From assembly GCA_040289295.1 (NCBI GenBank), contig PSLA01000004.1, forward strand, positions 1 to 64,000: a stretch of 64,000 bases of DNA, given 5' to 3'. Positions 58,087 through 64,000 of the stretch are shown here, piece after piece. Position 1 is the stretch's first letter; every line of letters starts with the position of its first letter. The stretch comes from J051 sp040289295. Its GTDB lineage: Bacteria; Armatimonadota; Fimbriimonadia; Fimbriimonadales; ATM1. The notes under the pieces are model-generated. The model did not search any database, had not been told where the DNA came from, and saw only the letters and a program-made list of their open reading frames with translations. The translations under genes and the position numbers were made by a program.

Positions 58087-59601
58087 TTAGTCTCCGTACG
58101 AGGCAGCGGGCTCAACCTGCTCGTAAGCGGTCGCCAAGTCGTCTTCGTCCGGTTTGATGTCCGGATTCCACGTCTGAACCAGCCGGCTCGTCACTCCGTC
58201 TCCGTAGACGTTCACCACCGTTCGCATCATGTCCAGTGGACGATCAATCGCGAACAACAATGCGATCCCCTTCAGAGGCAAACCAACCGCCGTGAGTACG
58301 AGGGCCATCGTGACCAGGCCAGCGCTGGGTATCCCCGCAGCCCCCACTGCCGCCGCGACCGCCGTGAACACCACCAGAATCTGCTGCCCGAACGACAGGT
58401 CGGTGCCGTAGGCTTGAGTGAAGAACAGCGCTGCAGTCGCCTCATAGAGCGCAGTCCCGTCCATGTTTGCGGTTGCGCCGACAGGCACCACGAAGCCCGC
58501 AATCCGCTTCGGAACCCCCACGTTCCTCACGCAAGTCATCGTCACCGGCATTGTCGCGCTCGAGCTGTCCGTGCCAAGCGCCGTCGCGATCGCCGGGCTC
58601 ATACCGCTCAGGAACCGGCCCGGGCGGTACTTGCCCACAAAGGCGACCAGCATTGTAAGGAACAGGAAATGCGCCAGCAAACCGAGCACGACGCACAGCG
58701 CGAACTTGCCCAAGCTTTGCAGCAACATGCCCACGTACTCCGGGACCTGTATCCCCACAAAATACGCGATGAGGGCGCCGACGCCCAGCGGAGCCGTCCG
58801 CATCACCCAGCCGATCAGAACGTACACGATGTCGTTGAGCGACTCGAAGAAGTTGAATACGGGTGCCGCGCGACGCTTACCCAACTTCAGAATAGCGATA
58901 CCGACCAGGATGGTGAAGAAGAGAATGCCGATAACGTCCAGCTGCGCCATGGCGCCGATCGGATTCTCCGGGACCACGCGCAACACGAGTTCGCTCACCG
59001 TGGGCGTCGGCTGGTCGCCATCCTCGATCGGCCAGTTCAGCCCAGAGCCCGGGTCGATGAGTGCGACGAGAAGCAGTCCGATGGTCGCCGCGACAAGCAT
59101 GGTGCCGATGTACACCGTCAGCGTCTGCTTGCCCAGCCGCCCCATTCGGCGCAGGTCCCCGAGCCCAGCAACGCCCACAAGAACTGTCGCCACGATGAGC
59201 GGGATGATCAGCATCTTCAGCAACTTGATGAACAGCTGCCCGATTACGTAGAAGACCTGAGTTACAGCGGGCATGACCTCGACCGACGCCATGCTGCCGC
59301 GCTTTTTGAGCGTCAACCCGGTTGCGGCTAAACCCTTGGCTTGGGTTGAGGAGAGCGCATCTTCAGGCTGGAGCCCAGCAACCAGTAGCTCGCCTTCAGG
59401 GTTACGCGTTCCCGCCTTTGAGTCCTCCGGCGTAACGACGGCCGCCTCGACCGTAAATCGCTTGGTCTCCCCGCTGCTCAGTTTGACCCCCAAGATATCG
59501 CCGGGCTGAAGCGGCACCGGCTGAAGGAACATAAGCCCGACGCCCGCGACAGCGCCGATCAGCATGCCGAGGAGAATGCGTACCGTTGTTGCCCCAGACA
59601 T
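58087..59601 (-). CDS. Dicarboxylate/amino acid:cation symporter (DAACS)
   Basis: 504 residues with eight predicted helices and the two re-entrant hairpins of the GltPh family. Diagnostic motifs are GTDSSSATMPVTMTC (serine-rich HP1), PVGATANMDGTALYEATAAL (TM7 NMDGT) and GAAGIPSAGLVTMALVL (HP2) with IDRPLDMMRTVVNVYGD (TM8). An unusual about 100-residue extracellular insertion after helix 1 (LQPGDILGVKLSSGETKRFT ... EDALSSTQAKGL) is larger than in common family members. The ATG at 59601 (MSGATTVRILLG) follows AAGGGAAG. Substrate is a dicarboxylate or acidic/neutral amino acid. Confidence 0.92.
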   Translation of the reverse strand: MSGATTVRILLGMLIGAVAGVGLMFLQPVPLQPGDILGVKLSSGETKRFTVEAAVVTPEDSKAGTRNPEGELLVAGLQPEDALSSTQAKGLAATGLTLKKRGSMASVEVMPAVTQVFYVIGQLFIKLLKMLIIPLIVATVLVGVAGLGDLRRMGRLGKQTLTVYIGTMLVAATIGLLLVALIDPGSGLNWPIEDGDQPTPTVSELVLRVVPENPIGAMAQLDVIGILFFTILVGIAILKLGKRRAAPVFNFFESLNDIVYVLIGWVMRTAPLGVGALIAYFVGIQVPEYVGMLLQSLGKFALCVVLGLLAHFLFLTMLVAFVGKYRPGRFLSGMSPAIATALGTDSSSATMPVTMTCVRNVGVPKRIAGFVVPVGATANMDGTALYEATAALFFTQAYGTDLSFGQQILVVFTAVAAAVGAAGIPSAGLVTMALVLTAVGLPLKGIALLFAIDRPLDMMRTVVNVYGDGVTSRLVQTWNPDIKPDEDDLATAYEQVEPAASYGD

Positions 59602-59713
59602 CTTCCCTTCCCTTTTGACGAATTCGTACGTTACCCTGCCCGGCAGGGACCACACACCAAAAGAGGGCCCGGGAAGCATCCGGTTCTTACTCATTGCGGT
59701 TACGTGCCGCTGT

Positions 59714-60127
59714 TCAGCGTCGCCGCCTTCGGGCGGCAAGAAGACCCAGACCCATCGTTACCACCACCGTAGTCGCAGGCTCCGGAACGACGGTCAACTG
59801 CCCCCGAATCTCTCCTCCGGGGAACTGTGCCGTGTGGATATTCACGTAGTTGCGACAGGATAGCAGGAACACCTCGTTCGACTCTGGAAGCGGCCCAGCG
59901 TTCTGAAGGATGCGCATCAAGCCGTTTGGAGTCTGGGTGTAGTCAGAACCCGGTCCGATATTGAAGATGACCGGGCCGTTGACACCTGCAGGTCCTTGAT
60001 GGATGTGCGAGGCGATGAGATCCGTCTGAGCAATCCCCGCGACCAAGACAGCCATGTCGAACATGTTCGTCACGTCGTTGTACGACATGCTCACCGAACC
60101 GACGGCTTGTGAGCCGTTGGGTGGCAC
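59714..60127 (-). CDS. CHRD-domain PEP-CTERM protein with truncated N-terminus
   Basis: The coding part has most of a CHRD domain (ASHIHQGPAGVNGPVIFNIG, NYVNIHTAQFPGGEIRGQL) and ends in a PEP-CTERM sorting signal (VVPEPATTVVVTMGLGLLAA, then RRRRR). Such proteins need a signal peptide, but none is present: the frame opens at GTG 60127 just before VPPNGSQAVG. A strong AAAGGAGGT sits at 60148-60156, followed in frame by ATA TCA ACA AAC GAG CAG and no standard start codon. The N-terminus is therefore lost or misassembled, or an ATA start is used. Exosortase genes are not in this window. Confidence 0.7.
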   Translation of the reverse strand: MPPNGSQAVGSVSMSYNDVTNMFDMAVLVAGIAQTDLIASHIHQGPAGVNGPVIFNIGPGSDYTQTPNGLMRILQNAGPLPESNEVFLLSCRNYVNIHTAQFPGGEIRGQLTVVPEPATTVVVTMGLGLLAARRRRR

Positions 60128-60262
60128 CTGCTCGTTTGTTGATATCTACCTCCTTTCGAAGCCCGGGGCTGCGGATACCGGCCCCGATATCGATCAGCAC
60201 GGTCACGGAGGAGGGTTGGTTCCCTGAAATCCGCTCCCCTACAGTCTACTTTCTCCGAGTGG

Positions 60263-60271
60263 TGGTATACT
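60263..60271 (+). promoter_or_regulatory. Extended -10 promoter of iscA-like gene (leaderless)
   Basis: TGGTATACT (extended -10 TGnTATACT), 6 bases before the ATG at 60278, which puts +1 on the start codon. No Shine-Dalgarno. Confidence 0.55.
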
Positions 60272-60277
60272 CTATGT

Positions 60278-60640
60278 ATGAGCAGATCGGGTCGCCCAGT
60301 GGAGTTTCCGATTACCCTCACGCCGCGGGCAATCGATAGAGTGAAGGCGATTCAAGCGAGAGAGGGGCGTCCGCACGCGTTCCTGCGTGTAGGCGTTCGA
60401 GGCGGTGGCTGCTCCGGGCTTGCCTACGTCGCCAGGCTGGACGAGGAGCGAACCACCCTCGACTTGTCAAAAGACTTCGACGGCTTAGAGGTGGTTGTAG
60501 ACTCGAAGTCGGCGCGCTTTCTCGCAGGCACGACGCTCGATTTCACGGGTGAACTGATCGGCGGGGGATTTCGCTTCGACAATCCAAACGCCGAGCGCGG
60601 CTGCGGCTGCGGCACCAGTTTCACTCCGCGCGCCTTGTGA
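60278..60640 (+). CDS. Iron-sulfur cluster carrier, IscA/ErpA (HesB) family
   Basis: 120-residue A-type carrier. Conserved cysteines are GVRGGGCSGLAYV and the C-terminal GCGCGTSFT pair, which bind the cluster being delivered. ITLTPRAIDRVKAIQAREGR is the family N-terminus and FDNPNAERGCGCG the usual end. It is likely involved in maturing 4Fe-4S proteins such as those encoded elsewhere in this window (QueG, GlcF, ferredoxin). It overlaps the convergent metalloprotease-like gene by 20 bases. Confidence 0.93.
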   Translation: MSRSGRPVEFPITLTPRAIDRVKAIQAREGRPHAFLRVGVRGGGCSGLAYVARLDEERTTLDLSKDFDGLEVVVDSKSARFLAGTTLDFTGELIGGGFRFDNPNAERGCGCGTSFTPRAL

Positions 60641-61658
60641 GCGTAACCACTGCCGCGAGGGGTTGAACTTTTAACCACGCCCCCTTGCGTGCCAGAGCCT
60701 TGCCACCCTCGATCGCCCATTCGCCAGGAGCAGGCAGATAGATTGCTTGGTTGCGGAGTCGTTCTGGAATCGCCACGTTCCACAGCGGGCGCTCTTCCAG
60801 GGCCTTGAGGATGCCGTTGTGCGCATCCTTAGCGGTGGCGCCACCCGCAAGTCTTGTTGCCCGACCGAACGCTTCCGGAAACGCCTCATAGAACATTAGC
60901 ATCAAACCGAGGTACGGCTCCATCGAAATCGCCCTACCCTCCACCAGGTCTTGGCTCGGACCTCGCAGGAAGACTTCGTTAGCGAGTGGCTGGACGTTCG
61001 CCGCAACCCAGGCTCTGAGCGCTTCGGCGGCAGCGCCCATTCGATCCTCATCCACTATCTCGTGCGAGGCGAGATAGGTCAGGAAAATGCGCTCGCCGAG
61101 GGCTCCGTTCGCCCAGCGCTCTGGCTTTTCGAATCCGCCTATCGGGGGAATAACCACGTGCCCGAATTCGTGCGCCAGCTCCCTTGCCATTTCGACGGGC
61201 TCTCGAAAGGAATCAAGGTCGTAGATGTAGATGCAATTGAAGCTACGCAGGCGTCCGCTTTCGTCTGGTCCTTCGAACACCCCTTGCTCTCCGCCCGGTT
61301 TACCACCGTCGCTGAGGAAGACATCCACTCTCCTACCATAGGCGAGGGGGTTGTCGTACTGGAAATGCGCGTGTGCGTACTCGAGCATCCGCAGCAATTG
61401 TCGAGCCGCAAGCGACGCCGTGGGATAAGTGCGCGCGGTCTGCGAGTGCACAACAAAGCGCAGCGCTTCGTCTCCGCGCACGCCAAGGAGGGCGTGCACA
61501 ACGAACGGGTGCTCCCATCGGTGCTTCGGGTCGAGCCTCGGCGGCTTCCGTGAGCCTGCGGCCGCAACGATCGAAAGCGTGTAGCCTTCGATCCTGGCGG
61601 GTATCGGCTGCCGCGCCTCTGCGCCTTGGAGGAACAAAAGCGCGCAAAGGGAGATCAC
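60621..61658 (-). CDS. Exported HEXXH metallopeptidase-like protein
   Basis: 345 residues from GTG 61658, which overlaps the trxB stop by 4 bases. A short signal peptide (MISLCALLFLQGAEA) is followed by an all-alpha/beta domain with HEFGH in MARELAHEFGHVVIPPIGGF and RWANGALGERIFLTYLASHE, whose acidic residues could give the third zinc ligand. CIYIYDLDSFREPVEM and the C-terminal PGEWAIEGGKALARKG (carbohydrate-binding-like strand) surround it. It is a gluzincin-like exported protein with no named family recognised. Translational coupling to trxB is notable but the link is unknown. Confidence 0.7.
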   Translation of the reverse strand: MISLCALLFLQGAEARQPIPARIEGYTLSIVAAAGSRKPPRLDPKHRWEHPFVVHALLGVRGDEALRFVVHSQTARTYPTASLAARQLLRMLEYAHAHFQYDNPLAYGRRVDVFLSDGGKPGGEQGVFEGPDESGRLRSFNCIYIYDLDSFREPVEMARELAHEFGHVVIPPIGGFEKPERWANGALGERIFLTYLASHEIVDEDRMGAAAEALRAWVAANVQPLANEVFLRGPSQDLVEGRAISMEPYLGLMLMFYEAFPEAFGRATRLAGGATAKDAHNGILKALEERPLWNVAIPERLRNQAIYLPAPGEWAIEGGKALARKGAWLKVQPLAAVVTLTRRAE

Positions 61659-62605
61659 TTGCTGTGCAGCGCCTCGAGGTACCGCTCCGCCTCGATAGCC
61701 GCCATGCAACCGGTGCCTGCAGCCGTAACCGCTTGGCGATACACGCGGTCGGCGACGTCCCCGCAAGCGAACACTCCTGGAACCTTCGTTGCGGTGCTGA
61801 ACGGCTTAGTGACAAGGTAACCGAGTTCGTCCATGTCAAGCACGCCCTTGAAAAGGTCGGTATTCGGTTTGTGTCCGATGGCGATGAAGACACCCTCGAC
61901 CGGGAGTTCGGAGGTTTCGCCCGTTTGAAGGTTCTTTAGTTTGACACCCACGACGCGGCGCTTAGGCTCCAGTTCTCCGAGGATGTCCTCCACCACTGTG
62001 TTCCAGATAAACTCGATCCTAGGGTTCTCGAACGCGCGCTCCTGCATAATCTTGGAGGCTCGCAACTCGCTTCGGCGATGCACCACGTACACCTTTGACA
62101 CATGGCGAGTGAGGAACAACGCCTCCTCCATCGCTGTGTCCCCTCCACCGACGACAACGACCTCCTTCCCGCGGAAGAAGAAACCATCGCACGTTGCGCA
62201 TGCGCTGACTCCGAAACCACCAAACGTCTTCTCTGCTTCGAGTCCCAGCCACTTTGCGTCGGCGCCAGTGGCGATGATCACCGTCTCAGCACGATACTCT
62301 TGGTCGTCCACGCGAACGGTGAACGGTCGTTCGGAAAAATCAACTCCGGTGACGACTTCATCACGTATGCGCGTGCCAAAACGCTTCGCTTGCTTGCGGA
62401 ATAGTTGCATTAAATCCGGCCCGAGGATGCCCTCGGGAAAGCCGGGATAGTTCTCGACGTCGGTTGTGATCATCAGCTGACCACCCGGCAGAGCGCCGGC
62501 AAACAAAAGGGGCTCGAGATTCGCGCGAGCAGCATAAAGAGCAGCGGTGTAACCCGCTGGCCCTGATCCGATGATGATAACGTTCTCAACCTTGGATTCA
62601 GTCAT
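61655..62605 (-). CDS. trxB: Thioredoxin reductase
   Basis: 316-residue FAD/NADPH enzyme that reduces thioredoxin. FAD motif IIGSGPAGYTAALYAARANL, redox-active CATC in SACATCDGFFFRG, NADPH motif VVGGGDTAMEEALFL and the C-terminal FAD region GVFACGDVADRVYRQAVTAA all match. The start ATG at 62605 (MTESKVENVIIIGSG) has no obvious Shine-Dalgarno. Thioredoxin itself is not in this window. Confidence 0.96.
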   Translation of the reverse strand: MTESKVENVIIIGSGPAGYTAALYAARANLEPLLFAGALPGGQLMITTDVENYPGFPEGILGPDLMQLFRKQAKRFGTRIRDEVVTGVDFSERPFTVRVDDQEYRAETVIIATGADAKWLGLEAEKTFGGFGVSACATCDGFFFRGKEVVVVGGGDTAMEEALFLTRHVSKVYVVHRRSELRASKIMQERAFENPRIEFIWNTVVEDILGELEPKRRVVGVKLKNLQTGETSELPVEGVFIAIGHKPNTDLFKGVLDMDELGYLVTKPFSTATKVPGVFACGDVADRVYRQAVTAAGTGCMAAIEAERYLEALHSK

Positions 62606-62875
62606 GCTAATTCAACGCTGGTGCGGTGCCACCTGTTCCCGGCGATTCTACCGCTGGCTATGGCATGCGGATCCACCGCTGCGGCTATGGCACGCGAATT
62701 GCAAACAGGATAATCAACGCTTTTCACCCTCCTGCGGGCTGCCCGCAGCAGGCGACCCCGAGCCTGCGGTGGCGGGACGCGGCAGCACGCACCTCCGGAA
62801 GCGCGGCTCCCACGAGTCCGGACTTGTCGGGAGCCGCTATCTTTTGCAGGGCAGCCCTGTGCCAAGATTCCCTGG
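62606..62875. other. 270-base divergent intergenic region
   Basis: Between trxB and the SDR gene. Holds a 14-base imperfect direct repeat (GGCTATGGCATGCG and GGCTATGGCACGCG, near 62657 and 62683), the inverted repeat TGCGGGC/GCCCGCA near 62732 and GCGGCTCCC/GGGAGCCGC near 62800-62834. No gene or clear promoter is recognised. Confidence 0.4.
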
Positions 62876-63661
62876 ATGGATTTCTCCATCTCAGGTTGCG
62901 TAGCGATGGTCGCTGCGGCCAGCAGGGGAATTGGCAAGGCGGTGGCGAACGCGCTCGCCGGTGAGGGCTGCCGCGTCGCCATCTGCAGCAAAAACGAACA
63001 GCACCTCAAAGAAGCCCTCGACGACCTTCGTGCGCTGGGCGCGGACGCGCACGCCACACAGTGCGACGTGAACCGCGCCGAGGACATCAAGCGGTGGTTC
63101 GACGAAGTGGCGGAGAAATGGGAGCCGCCAAGCATCGTGGTAACCAACACGGGTGGGCCGATGCCGGGAAGAGTAGGAACGCTGGATGACGAGTCTTGGC
63201 TGGGCGGCGTTGAGACGACGCTGCTCTGCGCGATCCGCATGACGCGGTTGGCCGTGCCCGCAATGGTTCGTCAAGAATGGGGTCGGATCGTGCACGTTAC
63301 GTCTATCGTGGCGATGGAGGTCAACGATATCCTCGCCATCTCAACGACGCTCCGCTCCGGAATGCGCGGCCTCACGCGACTGCAGGCTCGCGAGTTCGGC
63401 AAACGCGGCATAACCGTTAACGCCGTCCTACCCGGCCACACGATGACCGACCGCCAGGTGGAACTCGCCGAGCGGCACCACGAAGAGACGGGCGAGGAGG
63501 CGGTAGAGTACTTCAAGCGCCTCTCCGACGCGATTCCAGTTGGTCGTCTCGGCAGGCCGGATGAGATCGGCGCGGTCGTCGCGTTTCTATGCAGCCGGCA
63601 GGCGTCGTTCGTCAACGGGGTAAGCCTGCTGGTGGACGGCGGCATGTCCAGTGCGGTTTAA
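62876..63661 (+). CDS. Short-chain dehydrogenase/reductase lacking the catalytic Tyr
   Basis: 261 residues with the SDR cofactor motif AAASRGIGKAVANAL, the DVNRAED strand and NTGGP (normally NNAG). The catalytic YxxxK is replaced: the position reads AISTTLRSGMRGLTRLQARE, so Tyr is Ser and Lys is Arg. IVHVTSI keeps the active-site Ser. VNAVLPGHTMTDR and FLCSRQASFVNGVSLLVDGG follow as usual. This pattern is seen in a subgroup of 3-oxoacyl-ACP reductase-like SDRs whose activity is unclear. An EVE-domain gene follows 20 bases downstream. Confidence 0.88.
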   Translation: MDFSISGCVAMVAAASRGIGKAVANALAGEGCRVAICSKNEQHLKEALDDLRALGADAHATQCDVNRAEDIKRWFDEVAEKWEPPSIVVTNTGGPMPGRVGTLDDESWLGGVETTLLCAIRMTRLAVPAMVRQEWGRIVHVTSIVAMEVNDILAISTTLRSGMRGLTRLQAREFGKRGITVNAVLPGHTMTDRQVELAERHHEETGEEAVEYFKRLSDAIPVGRLGRPDEIGAVVAFLCSRQASFVNGVSLLVDGGMSSAV

Positions 63662-63681
63662 GGTGGTAACATAAGGGCGCA

Positions 63682-64000
63682 ATGGCTGAGACTCGACGTT
63701 GGCTCTTCAAGCGGGAGGCGGATCACTTCGACATGGACTCGCTGATGAAGAAAGGCAAGCCTGTGCCATGGAAGAACGTGCGAAACTACACCGTCCGCAA
63801 CTGGATCCGGCAGGAGATGAAGCCGGGCCACAAGGTGCTTCTTTACCAAAGCGGCGCAGACGAGCCTGCGGTGCTCGGCGTGGGGGAGATCGCCCGCGAG
63901 CCGTATCCGGACCCGGCGCAGTTCGACCCCAAGTCGCCCTACTTTGATCCGCGAGCGAAGAAGGAGAAGCCGATTTGGTACATGGTGGACGTTAAGCCGC
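63682..64000 (+). CDS. EVE domain protein, partial at window edge
   Basis: The first 106 codons start MAETRRWLFKREADHFDMDS and contain WKNVRNYTVRNWIRQEMKPG, HKVLLYQSGADEPAVLGVGE and PYPDPAQFDPKSPYFDPRAK, the EVE (PUA-like) fold that reads modified bases. The gene runs off the window after WYMVDVKP. TAACAT lies 9 bases before the ATG. EVE proteins occur both as housekeeping genes and in restriction-like systems; the single gene here behind an SDR gene points to the housekeeping type. Confidence 0.9.
   Translation, partial: MAETRRWLFKREADHFDMDSLMKKGKPVPWKNVRNYTVRNWIRQEMKPGHKVLLYQSGADEPAVLGVGEIAREPYPDPAQFDPKSPYFDPRAKKEKPIWYMVDVKP

Noticed and set aside
57790..59331. 513-residue plus-strand frame opposite LemA and the symporter
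   Set aside because: Composition is dominated by Arg, His, Asp and Gln with no domain; both opposite genes are clear.
1..64000. CRISPR array, prophage, insertion sequence or defence island
   Set aside because: No regularly spaced repeats, integrase, transposase or phage structural genes were seen; the EVE protein alone is not evidence for a defence system.

Overview
This window is a GC-rich bacterial chromosome segment from a draft assembly. Two runs of N (1036-1101 and 24295-24304) interrupt genes, and the reading frame is not kept across either run, so both gap sizes are nominal. Housekeeping genes are dense: recG, topA, dnaE, smc, gyrA, ispDF, purB, gpsA, trxB and hpf. Mixed with them are many secreted proteins, a prepilin-like protein with an FTLIELL leader, a PEP-CTERM protein, an LCP protein and a proteasome alpha-type subunit. 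There are no rRNA genes, CRISPR arrays, phage genes or insertion sequences. One tRNA gene is present. The mix, in particular a 20S-type proteasome subunit outside an actinobacterial gene context together with prepilin-like and PEP-CTERM proteins, suggests an Armatimonadota-like (Fimbriimonadia-like) lineage. That assignment is inference and was not tested by any search.

Layout. 0-9.1 kb is almost all minus strand: hydantoinase A, recG, a 50-residue membrane protein, DUF190, crcB, a small lipoprotein, htpX, hpf, ispDF and a PIN-TRAM protein. 9.2-23 kb is plus strand: topA, a disrupted surface protein, a collapsed sensor-kinase remnant, an LCP / pilin-like / PilZ / cytochrome b-c run, dnaE, pdhA-pdhB and a strange tryptophan-rich protein. 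23-29 kb is minus strand: a subtilase, a penicillin acylase homologue and queG. 29-41 kb is mostly plus: a TPR lipoprotein with a BNR-repeat protein, prcA (minus), glcE-glcF, ferredoxin (minus), gpsA, prpB-prpC, purB and tRNA-Arg. 41-52.9 kb holds smc, secreted proteins, a glycosyltransferase, a prepilin, gyrA and a site-2 protease. 52.9-64 kb holds an M1-like peptidase, a divergent ketol-acid reductoisomerase, DUF2207-LemA, a dicarboxylate symporter, a CHRD/PEP-CTERM protein, iscA, trxB, an SDR protein and a truncated EVE-domain gene.

The most notable signals are the following. (1) A short palindromic repeat lies in frame inside four protein genes (topA, a pilin-like gene, dnaE and smc), with a diverged intergenic copy before gpsA. 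(2) A C-terminal domain is shared by at least two, probably three, otherwise unrelated secreted proteins. (3) A proteasome alpha-type subunit stands without beta subunit, ATPase or Pup genes. (4) A 128-residue protein has 13 tryptophans and an Arg-Ser tail. (5) TAnnnT-type -10 boxes recur 6-9 bases before start codons that mostly lack a Shine-Dalgarno sequence, which points to common leaderless transcription. (6) Several genes carry stop codons, deletions or lost catalytic residues.
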